36,581 nt of DNA from Nitrospira sp. (GCA_005116955.1 SWDI01000001.1:842999-879579), one strand, 5' to 3'; counted from the stretch's first letter, positions 14,591-23,736 are shown. Made by a program: numbers and translations. Notes: a model not told the origin generated them from the sequence alone.

Positions 14591-15445
14591 CTACCGGGCC
14601 ATCTTGAGATCGTAACTAATCGAAAACTTTACTGGCATTTGCTGCCGTTCCAGTGGGCGAGAGAGCGTGATCGGAGGGCCGCTTCTCACATCCTCCAAGG
14701 CGACTTGATCAAGCGCAGGATTGCCTGAGCTCTTCGCGATACGCACATCGCTCAAGAGTCCGTCTTCATGCAGCATCGCAGTCAGCGTCACTTTCCCCTG
14801 AATACCCTCCGTTCGTAGCGTTGCCGGGTATCGTTTGTTGAGATCTTCGATCCACCGTGCCATGAGCTCCGCCAGCCATCCGTAGTCGGCTTTGGTGGGC
14901 GTGAGTTGGTTGGGAGGTGCCGAAGACACAATCATCGTAGACGAAGAGTCGACAGGAGAATCCTCGGCCACCCGGGATTCAGGTAGAACGGTCGAACGCT
15001 CCTGTGCAGACATGACGAGGTCAGCGGATGGACCCGCTAGGTCCTGCCGAGCAACTTGAGGTGATGGGACAGAAGCTACCGAATCAGGGGGAGCATGCTC
15101 CTGATGGAGTTCCGGACTTGTTTCGGCGATAGGTACTGGCGTCGGTGGTGTTACCGGTCTCGTCCTTTCTTGAACCTGCTTCTCCGCTGGGGGAGCAGGT
15201 TGCTGAAGTGCCGGACTTGGCGGCGTCATTGTCCCAGACCTCAACGTGGTTCCCGGTAAGGATGAGAGCGGAGCAACCATAGCCACATCCCACTGGAACG
15301 GGTCAGCCTGCGGCGCCAATTGCATGCGCTGGACAAAAGAGATCGCTGCCACGGCTAGGCCTCCGTGTAGTAGGCAGGATACCAGCCAACTAGCTGCCAG
15401 AGGGCCAGTCTGACCGCGTAAACGCGTCATGGATTTCCCCATCAC
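14591..15445 (-). CDS. tonB: TonB-family energy transducer
   Basis: 284 residues. One N-terminal helix (about 17-40), a long Pro-rich periplasmic linker (about 60-190) and a C-terminal TonB domain (YPATLRTEGIQGKVTLTAML, SSGNPALDQVALEDVRSGPP). It carries proton-motive energy from ExbB/ExbD to outer-membrane receptors. It overlaps exbD by four bases (GTGA; the first codon is GTG, with an ATG directly after). No TonB-dependent receptor is encoded in the window, so its client lies elsewhere. Confidence 0.88.
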   Translation of the reverse strand: MMGKSMTRLRGQTGPLAASWLVSCLLHGGLAVAAISFVQRMQLAPQADPFQWDVAMVAPLSSLPGTTLRSGTMTPPSPALQQPAPPAEKQVQERTRPVTPPTPVPIAETSPELHQEHAPPDSVASVPSPQVARQDLAGPSADLVMSAQERSTVLPESRVAEDSPVDSSSTMIVSSAPPNQLTPTKADYGWLAELMARWIEDLNKRYPATLRTEGIQGKVTLTAMLHEDGLLSDVRIAKSSGNPALDQVALEDVRSGPPITLSRPLERQQMPVKFSISYDLKMAR

Positions 15446-15816
15446 AGGCGGATGACCTCCAGGCTCACTTGATGAAATCCTAAGCCGCGAATCTCGTCGA
15501 CGAGGGCCACGAATTTCTCGAGCAGCGTGACTTTGTCGGCTCGCACGACCACCGCCGATTCACGCGGCTGCGCGCTGAGAACAGAGGGAAGACCTCCATC
15601 GGGGACCGGAGAGTCATTGAAGAATAGACTTCCATCAGCCGTCAAGGAAATCACGATAGGAACATCCTTCCGATCGCTCACCTCCTTGGCCTTGGCCAGG
15701 TTGACGGGAATTTGTCCCGTGCTGATGAAGGTGGCGGTCGTCAAGACAATGACGAGCAAGACCAACATCACGTCCACGAGCGGGATCACGTTGATCTGAT
15801 CAATGTTCCGTTCCAT
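15442..15816 (-). CDS. exbD: ExbD/TolR-family biopolymer transport protein
   Basis: 124 residues: a short cytoplasmic start, one helix (about 10-32) containing the conserved Asp15 in VIPLVDVMLVLL that carries protons, and a small periplasmic domain. Its length is normal for the family. It overlaps exbB by 17 bases and tonB by four, forming a tightly coupled exbB-exbD-tonB operon. With ExbB it makes the inner-membrane motor for TonB. Confidence 0.9.
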   Translation of the reverse strand: MERNIDQINVIPLVDVMLVLLVIVLTTATFISTGQIPVNLAKAKEVSDRKDVPIVISLTADGSLFFNDSPVPDGGLPSVLSAQPRESAVVVRADKVTLLEKFVALVDEIRGLGFHQVSLEVIRL

Positions 15817-16231
15817 GTTGTGTCCTATACTCGGTCATGATCTCACTCACACGACGACGCAGCACGTTATTCATCACGACACAGGGTATCGCGACCAGAA
15901 GACCGATGGCGGTCGCTTTCAATGCCAAGCTCAGGCCGATCATGATGGTGCTCACGGCCATCGTCCCTGACGTTCCCATCGTATGGAATGTCAACATTAT
16001 ACCAAGGACGGTTCCCAGGAGGCCGATATAGGGGGCGTTAGCAGCCACCGTACCAATAATCACGAGGCGTTTAGTCAGAGTGATTTCCAGTAGTTGCATG
16101 TTTGAAAACTGAGAGAGATTGATGCGTCGGTAAAAGAGCCAGCGCTCGATGGCGATAGCCACGGACCACACGCTCAGGGCCAGTAACAGGCCGATGACTC
16201 CGAAATCAATGATGTCTTTCAACGCGTCCAT
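15800..16231 (-). CDS. exbB: ExbB-family motor protein (short type)
   Basis: 143 residues, shorter than E. coli ExbB (about 240) but similar to the compact ExbB of some other phyla. There are three hydrophobic segments; the ANAPYIGLLGTVLGIMLTF and ALKATAIGLLVAIP stretches are the conserved MotA/TolQ/ExbB core. AAGGAG precedes the ATG. A perfect TTGACA lies upstream on the minus strand at 16318-16323, but its -10 partner is weak, so a separate promoter is uncertain. It is the first gene of exbB-exbD-tonB and follows the iron ABC transporter by 123 bases. Confidence 0.85.
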   Translation of the reverse strand: MDALKDIIDFGVIGLLLALSVWSVAIAIERWLFYRRINLSQFSNMQLLEITLTKRLVIIGTVAANAPYIGLLGTVLGIMLTFHTMGTSGTMAVSTIMIGLSLALKATAIGLLVAIPCVVMNNVLRRRVSEIMTEYRTQHGTEH

Positions 16232-16354
16232 CGAGGCTCCTTATTGGGAGACATGGGTAGAGTCCGGTGGGTTGGAAGCCGGAGTATCGATCCATCCATG
16301 CCAGATCACTGAGCAGCTGTCAATTTGCACATACATGAGGCGGTCTCTATTTCT

Positions 16355-17482
16355 CTAGGAGTGAGAAGATGGATCGGCAGGAAAGAGAACCGTGTGTGTG
16401 GCAGAGACACGGAGTTCGACGGCGGTACCTTCCTGGTAGACGCAGGTTGAGCTTTCACTGCTGTGGATGATCTGCCCGGATGGGAGCTGGATCGTGTAGA
16501 GATTTTCAGATCCTCTGAATTGGCGGGCCACAACCCGAGGTTCGGCTGATTTATTGGGCATGAGCTGGATGTCGTCCGGGCGGATCATGACAACGACCGT
16601 GCTTCCCTCAGGACTGTTGAGCGTATCAGGGAACTCTCCCAGTTCGGTATGCACTCTGCCTTGTCGAATCTGTCCGGTGACAAAGTCAGCTTGGCCCACA
16701 AAATCGGCCACGAACCGCGTGGCGGGGAGATGATAAATCACCTCTGGCGAATCCATCTGTTCGAGCACTCCCTGATTCAAGACGGCGATGCGGTCGGCCA
16801 TGGCGAAGGCTTCGTCATGATCATGCGTCACGAGAATGGTCGTGGTTTTCATTCGGCGTAACAAGGCATGGACTTCCTGCCGCATACGGCCCGCCATATC
16901 GGGGTCAAGGTTGCTGAATGGCTCATCGAGGAGGAGCAAGACAGGATTCTGCACCAGTGCTCGGGAGAGCGCTACTCGCTGCTGCTGCCCTCCCGACAAC
17001 TCATGCGGGTAGCGTCGGTCGAGCCCTTCGAGGCCGGTCAGCCGCAGCATTTCTTGAACTCGACATGTCCGTTCCGCCCGTGACAGATGATGAAGCCCGA
17101 AGGCGATGTTATCGGCGACGCGCAGGTGTGGAAAGAGGGCGTACTCCTGAAAGACCATGCCGACACGGCGGTCCTCCGTCGGAATCGTTTCCAAGGACGA
17201 GGAGACCAACTGGCCCGATAAAAAGATTTGTCCGGACCGAACTGGTTCAAAGCCGGCGATGGCTCGTAGGACGGTTGTCTTGCCACAGCCGGACGGTCCG
17301 AGCAAACAGAGGATTTCGCCTTCTCGTGCAGAAAATGACATATCGCGGATCGCCGGTCTGCTGGGATCATAGGCACAGGACACAGAACGGAGTTCCAAGA
17401 TGGAAGAGGCCGGCGTGGAGAGGTGGAGGTGACCTTCATGCCTGTCGGCATCCACTTGTGTTATGTGCAACGGTGTGTTCAT
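16355..17482 (-). CDS. fbpC: Ferric iron ABC transporter ATP-binding protein (FbpC type)
   Basis: 375 residues from the ATG at 17482; a longer reading from a TTG at 17542 overlaps fbpB and is less likely. Walker A is GPSGCGKTT, the signature LSGGQQQRVALSRAL, Walker B LLLLDEPFSNLD and the switch His is in VTHDHDEA. A C-terminal TOBE-like regulatory domain follows (VMIRPDDIQL onwards). It powers the FbpB permease for Fe3+ uptake, and the gap to the fbpB stop is seven bases. Related ATPases serve sulfate, putrescine or thiamine transport, but the FbpA and FbpB partners favour iron. Confidence 0.85.
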   Translation of the reverse strand: MNTPLHITQVDADRHEGHLHLSTPASSILELRSVSCAYDPSRPAIRDMSFSAREGEILCLLGPSGCGKTTVLRAIAGFEPVRSGQIFLSGQLVSSSLETIPTEDRRVGMVFQEYALFPHLRVADNIAFGLHHLSRAERTCRVQEMLRLTGLEGLDRRYPHELSGGQQQRVALSRALVQNPVLLLLDEPFSNLDPDMAGRMRQEVHALLRRMKTTTILVTHDHDEAFAMADRIAVLNQGVLEQMDSPEVIYHLPATRFVADFVGQADFVTGQIRQGRVHTELGEFPDTLNSPEGSTVVVMIRPDDIQLMPNKSAEPRVVARQFRGSENLYTIQLPSGQIIHSSESSTCVYQEGTAVELRVSATHTVLFPADPSSHS

Positions 17483-17489
17483 AGCGATG

Positions 17490-19073
17490 TTATGCGGCCC
17501 GCCAATCACGGGACAGCAACAAGGCGAGCGCCGGTAGGCCAACGAGTACGATCAATAAGGCGGATGGGGCCGCGAGTTGGTAATACTCTTCACTTGCTTC
17601 CAGCCAGACACGGATTGCCAAGGTGTCAAACCCCACCGGTCGCAACAACAACGTCGCTGGGAGCTCCTTCATCGTCTGCAAAAAGATCAAGACCCACGCC
17701 ACGATAACCCCGTTGCGAATGAGGGGCAGCGTCACGCGACGCCAGGTCTCCCGAACGGTCAGACCCAGGGTGCGGGCGACTTCTTCAAGATTCGGGGTAA
17801 TTTGTTGAATGGACGGTTCGAGCGACTGGAGCCCGGCTGGGAGATAATGCAGGACATAGGCGACGATCAACACGAAGACCGTTCCATAAAAGAACGGCAG
17901 GACGTTGAGAAAGAGGACCAATACCGCGAGTGCGGCGACCGGTCCTGGCAGGACATAGCCGGCGTACGCGGCTTGCAGACAACCAGTATTGAGCCAGGTT
18001 GGCTTTCGGCTGGCGAGGTAGGCGAGAGGCAGCCCAACCACTACGCCGGCCGTGGCGGCTAGGGTCGACAGCAGGGCGCTGTTCCAGACGAAGCCGAAGA
18101 AGCGGGCATCGAGAATCGCTTGGGCTTCAGGGGATAGGCTCCATGTTACCAGGAGAGAAACCGGGATTCCAAAGGCCAAGCCGATCACGATGCTCAGGCA
18201 TGTCGTTAGCGCTGCCGTGTGCCACCATCCGCACTGGATGCGTTGAGGCACTCGAAAGCGCCCGCTGGTCTGATAAAACCGGCTCTTTCGGCGAGACCAT
18301 CGTTCGGTCAACAAGAATAGAAGCGCCAGGATGACTAATAGGATGCTCAGGATACTTGCGGCCTGGTTGTCAGACCGTCCGGTCATTTGCTGAAAGACGG
18401 CGTAGGTCAAGGTTTGATAACGCAGCAGAGAGACGGCACCGAAGTCGGACACGACGTACAGGATGACAAGGGCGACGCCGGCGACGATGGACGGGCGTAG
18501 TAACGGAAGGGTAACGAACAGCATTCTCCGAAGTGGTGACGCGCCACATGTGCGGGCGACTTCTTCAAACGACACGTTAAAGCTGAGGAGTGCACCGCGT
18601 GTGAGCAAGTAGACGAAGGGGAATGTATCGAGCGCCATCACAAAGGTCACGCCCCAGAAGCTTTGGGGTGAGATGATCCTGGCGTGAGGTCCGGCGATCA
18701 TCTGCCAGAGATGTTCTGCCGGACCGCCGAATCCCAAGAGATAGTTGTACACATAGGCCAGGACGTAGGTCGGCATGGCGAGCGGTAGCACAAGCCCGAC
18801 TTCCCACAGCCGGCGGCCGGGGAACTCAAATCGTGTGACCATCCAGGCGGTCGAGACGCCGAGCCCGAGCGTCAGCAAGGCTACGGCGCCCGCCAAGGAA
18901 ATCGTATTCCACAACAGTTCCGGGACTCGAGTGGTCCAGAGCCGATGCCACACCGAGAGATCGGCCGACAAGGCGAGGGTGGTGACATAGCCGAGAGGCA
19001 ATAGGATCAACGCCGCGCTGGCCAGGGCGGCGAGTTGGAGTGGTGAAACAGCTGATCGGCGTACGACAGTCAC
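17490..19073 (-). CDS. fbpB: Ferric iron ABC transporter permease (FbpB type, two fused halves)
   Basis: 527 residues with about twelve membrane helices arranged as two homologous permease halves. Each half has an EAA loop that docks the ATPase: FEEVARTCGASPLRRMLF in the first and LEEVARTLGLTVRETWRRV in the second. The fused form is typical of the FbpB/SfuB/HitB iron permeases. It lies 15 bases after fbpA and seven before fbpC, forming a single operon. It moves Fe3+ delivered by FbpA into the cytoplasm. Confidence 0.9.
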   Translation of the reverse strand: MTVVRRSAVSPLQLAALASAALILLPLGYVTTLALSADLSVWHRLWTTRVPELLWNTISLAGAVALLTLGLGVSTAWMVTRFEFPGRRLWEVGLVLPLAMPTYVLAYVYNYLLGFGGPAEHLWQMIAGPHARIISPQSFWGVTFVMALDTFPFVYLLTRGALLSFNVSFEEVARTCGASPLRRMLFVTLPLLRPSIVAGVALVILYVVSDFGAVSLLRYQTLTYAVFQQMTGRSDNQAASILSILLVILALLFLLTERWSRRKSRFYQTSGRFRVPQRIQCGWWHTAALTTCLSIVIGLAFGIPVSLLVTWSLSPEAQAILDARFFGFVWNSALLSTLAATAGVVVGLPLAYLASRKPTWLNTGCLQAAYAGYVLPGPVAALAVLVLFLNVLPFFYGTVFVLIVAYVLHYLPAGLQSLEPSIQQITPNLEEVARTLGLTVRETWRRVTLPLIRNGVIVAWVLIFLQTMKELPATLLLRPVGFDTLAIRVWLEASEEYYQLAAPSALLIVLVGLPALALLLSRDWRAA

Positions 19074-19088
19074 AAGGCGCTCGCGCGG

Positions 19089-20156
19089 TTACCGCATCCC
19101 GACTTGTTCGATGAGCAGTAACGTCGGCTCTCGGAGTTCGGCGAGCTTGGTCAATGGGACTAAGGCTGCCCGGAAGCTCTTCCGTTCGAGCAGCGCCGAG
19201 TCTGCTTTCACCTCTGGATGGAGCGGGTACTCCTTATCGAGGTCGGCGAACATCTTCTGGCCTGCCTGCGCCACGAGAAATTCCACGAGCAATTTGGCGT
19301 TCTCCACGCGGGGCGTGTGTTTCAGGATGCCGATGCCCGCCACGTTCATGATGGCGCCCATGCCCCCCTCCTGTTGATCGGGCATCACAACCGCCAGCGG
19401 TGCAGCCGGTTGTGTGGCGAGATGCCGGTAGACGTAATAGTGATTCACGATGCCCATGGCGACCTGACCCTTGGCGACGGCATCAACGATCTGCGAGCTT
19501 TTTTGGTAGACTTGTGTGCCGGCGTTATCCCGAAGCCCTTCGAGGAATTTCTTGGTGTGGTCGTCACCGAGACTCGCACGAATGACCGATACCCCTGCCT
19601 GCAAATATTCGCTGCCGGCGTTAGGAATGGCGATTTTGTCCTTCCACATAGGATCCGCCAGATCCACCAAGGACTTGATCTGATCGGGCTTCACCAGTGT
19701 CGTATTGTACACAACAATCCAAAACCGGCCTGACAAGCCGATCCAGCTGTTATCTGCTGCGCGAAATTGAGGAGGAATGGCCCGTTCGACTTCGCGCATG
19801 TTCAAGGGGCGGAAGAGTCCCGCAGTGCGTGCCAGTTCCAAGCTGCCGGCATCATTGGTGATGAAGAGATCGGCGGGGCTGCGGTCTCCTTCGGCCTTCA
19901 TCCGGTTCACCAACTCAGTGGTACCGGATGAGAGTAACTCGATGTGAATCCCAGTCTTTGCCGTGAAGGCATCCAAGACCGGCTTGATCAATCGTTCGGC
20001 CCGTCCAGAATAGATGGTCAACGTGTCGGCAGCAGAAGCGATGGTCGGCATGACCAGCCAGAAGAGTATCAGGCAACAGGTGGCTAAAATGCCTAAGGCT
20101 CTCTGTTGACGGGCAAGGGCTATGATACGAGAGGAACGGTGAAGGACCATGCGCAT
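19089..20156 (-). CDS. fbpA: Ferric iron-binding periplasmic protein (FbpA/FutA type)
   Basis: 355 residues; a long signal peptide ends at ASA (about residue 42). The mature protein starts ADTLTIYSGRAERLIKPVLDAF, typical of iron-binding FbpA proteins. The paired tyrosines Tyr240-Tyr241 in NHYYVYRH are the family's Fe3+ ligands. It is the first gene of fbpA-fbpB-fbpC. A TATACT (minus strand of 20182-20187) may be its -10 box, and a weak Fur-like stretch lies just upstream, but neither is strong. Confidence 0.88.
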   Translation of the reverse strand: MRMVLHRSSRIIALARQQRALGILATCCLILFWLVMPTIASAADTLTIYSGRAERLIKPVLDAFTAKTGIHIELLSSGTTELVNRMKAEGDRSPADLFITNDAGSLELARTAGLFRPLNMREVERAIPPQFRAADNSWIGLSGRFWIVVYNTTLVKPDQIKSLVDLADPMWKDKIAIPNAGSEYLQAGVSVIRASLGDDHTKKFLEGLRDNAGTQVYQKSSQIVDAVAKGQVAMGIVNHYYVYRHLATQPAAPLAVVMPDQQEGGMGAIMNVAGIGILKHTPRVENAKLLVEFLVAQAGQKMFADLDKEYPLHPEVKADSALLERKSFRAALVPLTKLAELREPTLLLIEQVGMR

Positions 20157-20257
20157 GATTGAACCTGCTATTTCAATGTGAAGTATAGGCTGAGTTGAAA
20201 TTGATAAACCGTCTCAAGAAGGATAACAGAAAGATCCCCAGAGGTCAACGTGTGATA

Positions 20258-20277
20258 CCCCGCAACAAGCTGCGGGG
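20258..20277. repeat. GC-rich hairpin after the fur gene
   Basis: CCCCGCA (20258-20264) pairs perfectly with TGCGGGG (20271-20277) around a six-base loop. It lies four bases beyond the fur stop codon, without a T-run. It shares the GCGGGGAGC right flank with the hairpin at 11449-11473, which may mean a dispersed repeat family. It may act as a fur transcript end. Confidence 0.5.
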
Positions 20278-20281
20278 AGCG

Positions 20282-20713
20282 TCATTGGCGGCAGCGGGAG
20301 CAGAGACCGTAGAGCTCAAGGCGGTGGGTTTGGATCGTAAAACCGTTCCGTGAGGCTACCTCTTCCTGGAGGCGCTCGATGTCGCAGTTCTCGAACTCCA
20401 CAATCTTTCCGCAGCCGGTACAAATGAGGTGATCGTGGTGGCCCTTGTGCGAGATGTTGTCGTACTGCGTTTGAGTGCCGAAGTGGCGGGCTTGAGCCAG
20501 ACCGGCTTCGCAGAAGAGGTTCAGCGTGCGGTAAATGGTTGCCAAGCCCAAGTGTGGATCTTTTCTGGCCAATTGGTGGTACATCTCTTCGGCTGTAATA
20601 TGTTCTTGCTTGAGAAATGCGTCGAGGATCAGTTCACGTTGGCGCGTGAATTTCAGCTGGTGCTTCCCGAGGTGCTCCTTCAGGACACCCATTTCTTTGA
20701 CATGTTTGGACAT
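20282..20713 (-). CDS. fur: Fur-family metal-responsive regulator
   Basis: 143 residues. An N-terminal winged helix (FTRQRELILDAFL, then the recognition segment GLATIYRTLNLFCEAGL) is followed by the metal-binding domain with HHDHLICTGCGK (His92-His95, Cys98, Cys101) and a second Cys pair, CSRC (138-141). The His/Cys set fits Fur itself, the iron-loaded repressor, better than Zur, although PerR cannot be excluded. It stands directly upstream of the iron transporter genes on the same strand, 125 bases from fbpA. The Fur box at 13248-13262 is a likely target. Confidence 0.85.
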   Translation of the reverse strand: MSKHVKEMGVLKEHLGKHQLKFTRQRELILDAFLKQEHITAEEMYHQLARKDPHLGLATIYRTLNLFCEAGLAQARHFGTQTQYDNISHKGHHDHLICTGCGKIVEFENCDIERLQEEVASRNGFTIQTHRLELYGLCSRCRQ

Positions 20714-20810
20714 GGTGATGAGCCCGATCCTCCTGGAGCCGGGATTAAAGACGAAATCACGCGGCGGGTCAAGCGTGATTCTGCAAACCGATCTGAAAAT
20801 CTCTCCGCCT

Positions 20811-20840
20811 TTGACGGTTGCGTTTCCGGCTGGTTATAGT
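20811..20840 (+). promoter_or_regulatory. Promoter of the Panacea-like gene
   Basis: TTGACG (20811-20816) and TATAGT (20835-20840) are 18 bases apart, each one mismatch from consensus. Transcription would begin near 20847, about 23 bases before the GTG start at 20870. Confidence 0.6.
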
Positions 20841-20869
20841 GAACCCTTCACGCATAGAGCGAGGAGACT

Positions 20870-21466
20870 GTGAGAACGCCCAATCAGATTGCCGTCGACC
20901 GTGCCCTGCTCTTGTACGTCCTGCAACTCGCTGAGCCACTTGGTCAGCTGAGCGATGTCAAACTGCAGCAGCTGTGTTTTCTGTGTGAGCTCCAAACCTT
21001 TGCCAAAGGCCTGAAAGCGTTCCATTTTGAATTCTTTCGCTTTGCGTATGGAGCCTTCAGCAAGGATCTCGATAATGACCTGACCTCCCTCCGCCGAAAA
21101 GGCCGGATCGAAAACTTCACGGTATCGGATCAGGCAAAGGAGGAAGCGATCCCCCTACTCCTGCGTGCCATCGAAGGGGGAGAGGCCAACGAAAAGGTCA
21201 AGGACATCATTGATGCCGTCGTTGCGGCCTATGGACCACAAGACAGCGGTACCATCACGAACTCCGTCGAATCGGTTCAGCTGAGCACACCTCAGGACCC
21301 TGAGCTGAAGATTCCCATTCGCGATATTGTGTTCCACACCACGCTGCTCGTGCCGCATCGGATCGAGGTGCAGGCTGAATTTACGTTGCCTCCGGTCATC
21401 GTCACACAGCTCAACACCGTGCTGGGGTATGACAGCCGACCGGTCATCGATGCTCAGAGCTGGTAG
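20870..21466 (+). CDS. Panacea/SocA-like domain protein
   Basis: 198 residues from a GTG with GAGGAG just upstream. The N-terminal 90 residues (LSDVKLQQLCFLCELQTFAKGL, FRFAYGAFSKDLDNDL) resemble the Panacea/SocA domain, which acts as antitoxin or as adaptor for proteolysis and in phage defence. The C-terminal part (DPELKIPIRDIVFHTTLLVPHR onwards) is not recognised. Panacea antitoxins usually sit beside a toxin; here neighbours are fur, divergent, and a convergent M32 peptidase overlapping its end by 13 bases. A good promoter drives it alone. Assignment is by sequence style and moderate in certainty. Confidence 0.6.
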   Translation: MRTPNQIAVDRALLLYVLQLAEPLGQLSDVKLQQLCFLCELQTFAKGLKAFHFEFFRFAYGAFSKDLDNDLTSLRRKGRIENFTVSDQAKEEAIPLLLRAIEGGEANEKVKDIIDAVVAAYGPQDSGTITNSVESVQLSTPQDPELKIPIRDIVFHTTLLVPHRIEVQAEFTLPPVIVTQLNTVLGYDSRPVIDAQSW

Positions 21467-22986
21467 ATCTCGCCGTACTTCTTTTCCACGTAATTGAGAA
21501 AAGGTTCAGGGCTTACCGTTGCCCCCGTCACGCGCTGGGCGAGGTGGGTCGGCGTGAACATGCGACCCCAGCGGTGAATCTTCTGTTCGAGCCACCGGCG
21601 TAAGCTTAACAATTGGCCTGCCGCAATCTCATGCTCTAGATTCGGAATCTCCAACTTGGCTTGTTCGAAAAATTGGACGGAGTAGAGGTTGCCTAAGGTA
21701 TACGTGGGGAAATAGCCGAACGCCCCGAAGGACCAGTGGACATCCTGTAAGACTCCGTCCGCGTCAGAGGGTGGAACGATACCCAAGTATTCCTCCATCT
21801 TCTGATTCCAGATGGCGGGTAGGTCTTCAGGCTGAATCTTGTCTTCCACCAGATCCTGCTCGATTTCGAATCGCAGCATGATATGGAGATTGTAGGTCAG
21901 CTCATCGGCTTCCACGCGGATCAACGATGGTTTCACGCAATTGATTGCGGCATAGAACTGGTCGATCTCCACGCCGCGCAACTGGTCATGAAAGGTCTGT
22001 TGTAAAACCGGATAAAAGAAGCGCCAAAAAGGCCGCGAACGGCCCACGCAGTTTTCCCATAGGCGAGACTGACTCTCATGAATACCGAGAGAAACTGAAT
22101 CACCCAACGGCGTCCCGAAATATCGTTGATCCAATCCTTGATCGTACAGCCCGTGCCCGCCTTCATGGATACAGCTGAAGAGGCAGGATTGCAGTTCATG
22201 TTCATGAACACGGGTGGTGACGCGCACATCGGTTGGATGAAACGACGTGGTGAAGGGATGGGCTGACAGATCCAGACGGCCACGCTCAAAATCATAGCCC
22301 ATCGCCGTCAAGACCAGCCGCCCGAACCCCAGTTGTCGAGCCTGGTCATACGAGTGGTGCAACACGCTATCGTCGATTTTTACCCGGCTCTGTGCGATCT
22401 TTTTCAGCAACGGCACCAGCCGGGCCTTGAGCGCAGCAAACACGGGTTGGAGATTCGCAATGGTCGCGCCTGGTTCATAGACATCCAACAGGGCGTTATA
22501 GGGTGAGTCCTGATAGCCGAGATACTGCGCTTCTTCACGCTTGAGTCGGAGCACCGTTCGAAGGTTCGGGAGGAACATGGAAAATTTGTTTTTCGTTCTG
22601 GCCTCAGCCCACACTTGCTGGGCAAGCGAGCATTCTCGGCTCAGCGTGACCACAAAATCCGACGGCAGTTTCTTCGCGCGGCTGAAATCCCGCCATGTCT
22701 CGCGCAAGAGCGAGCGCGACGGTTCGTCCCAGGTCTCTCCCGTCTGTTCAGCCACCTGGCCAGTGGCCGGATCAACCCATTGAGACAAGAGTGCGTGGAT
22801 CTCGGGTGAGACCAGCTTCTGATGGGCGATGCCTTGGAGCACGGCGATCTGTTCAGCCCTCGCGTCCCCTCCGCCAACCGGCATATAGGTTTCCTGATCC
22901 CACGAGAGGACTGAGGCGGCGCTGTTGATCCGCTGAATTTCCAGCAGCTTCGTCGTGAGGGGTTCTAACGTGGCGAAGGTTTTCAC
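21454..22986 (-). CDS. M32-family metallocarboxypeptidase (Taq type)
   Basis: 510 residues, the usual size. The zinc motif HEGGH is at 274-278, the third ligand region is GIHESQSRLWEN (302-312), and LIRVEADELTYNLHI follows; all are hallmarks of peptidase family M32, which removes C-terminal residues from peptides in the cytoplasm. The N-terminal SWDQETYMPVGG segment is also typical. Its 3' end overlaps the convergent Panacea-like gene by 13 bases, and a methyltransferase gene begins divergently. It is likely a housekeeping peptide-turnover enzyme. Confidence 0.92.
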   Translation of the reverse strand: MKTFATLEPLTTKLLEIQRINSAASVLSWDQETYMPVGGGDARAEQIAVLQGIAHQKLVSPEIHALLSQWVDPATGQVAEQTGETWDEPSRSLLRETWRDFSRAKKLPSDFVVTLSRECSLAQQVWAEARTKNKFSMFLPNLRTVLRLKREEAQYLGYQDSPYNALLDVYEPGATIANLQPVFAALKARLVPLLKKIAQSRVKIDDSVLHHSYDQARQLGFGRLVLTAMGYDFERGRLDLSAHPFTTSFHPTDVRVTTRVHEHELQSCLFSCIHEGGHGLYDQGLDQRYFGTPLGDSVSLGIHESQSRLWENCVGRSRPFWRFFYPVLQQTFHDQLRGVEIDQFYAAINCVKPSLIRVEADELTYNLHIMLRFEIEQDLVEDKIQPEDLPAIWNQKMEEYLGIVPPSDADGVLQDVHWSFGAFGYFPTYTLGNLYSVQFFEQAKLEIPNLEHEIAAGQLLSLRRWLEQKIHRWGRMFTPTHLAQRVTGATVSPEPFLNYVEKKYGEIYQL

Positions 22987-23091
22987 ATGGGCCTCCTGTT
23001 CACTGTGCTAGGATTCGCGATGCCGACGGGATTATTGGGCGCAGTGTACGCAAGGGCGAAGGGTGTTTTCAAACTGCCGAAAGGAATTCAT

Positions 23092-23736
23092 ATGGAGAGG
23101 CTGGTTTCCTCTGATATCGAAGCCTATGCCGAGACGCATTCCATACCGGAGTCGCCAGTCTGTCGTGCACTTCGCGAAGAGACCCATCGGACGATGGAAT
23201 ATCCACAGATGCTGGTTGGGCCTTTGGAAGGGGCGTTTCTCAAAATGATGACGCAGGTGGTGGGCGCAAAGCGCGTACTCGAAATCGGAATGTTTACGGG
23301 CTATAGCGCGCTCTGTTTTGCCGAAGCCCTGCCGGTAGACGGAACAGTGATTACCTGTGAGATCAACGAACAGTCAGCGGCAATGGCTCGGCGGTATTTC
23401 GCGCAGGCACAATGCGGGAGCAAGATCAGCATCCGAATGGGCCCGGCCCTCGACACGATGCGGACGCTCGCTGGCCCATTCGATCTGATTTTTATCGATG
23501 CCGACAAAGGCAACTATCTCAATTATTATCGGCGTGCGCTCGATCTGCTTGCCCTGAATGGGGTGATCTTGATCGACAATGTCCTGTGGAGCGGCGAGGT
23601 GTTGAAACAACCACCGCCGGACGAATCCACTGCGGCTATTCAAGAGCTCAATCGTACTGTGGCTGCAGACCCACGCGTATCTGCTGTATTGGTCACGATT
23701 CGGGATGGAGTGTTGGTGGTGCGACGAGCAGGGTAG
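23092..23736 (+). CDS. Class I SAM-dependent O-methyltransferase (caffeoyl-CoA type)
   Basis: 214 residues from the ATG preceded by AAAGGA; an in-frame ATG at 22987 would add a segment unlike the family. SAM-binding motif I is VLEIGMFTGYSAL, followed by VITCEINEQ, then FDLIFIDADKGNYLNYY with metal-binding Asp residues and LIDNVLWSGEV. These are the marks of the catechol/caffeoyl-CoA O-methyltransferase family (Methyltransf_3). The substrate in this organism is unknown. It diverges from the M32 peptidase gene and seems monocistronic. Confidence 0.88.
   Translation: MERLVSSDIEAYAETHSIPESPVCRALREETHRTMEYPQMLVGPLEGAFLKMMTQVVGAKRVLEIGMFTGYSALCFAEALPVDGTVITCEINEQSAAMARRYFAQAQCGSKISIRMGPALDTMRTLAGPFDLIFIDADKGNYLNYYRRALDLLALNGVILIDNVLWSGEVLKQPPPDESTAAIQELNRTVAADPRVSAVLVTIRDGVLVVRRAG

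Noticed and set aside
16318-16323. Perfect TTGACA before exbB as a separate promoter
   Set aside because: No acceptable -10 box lies 16-18 bases downstream.
20182-20220. Fur box before fbpA
   Set aside because: The best match is about 9 of 14 positions, too weak to call separately, although iron control is expected from the gene's role.
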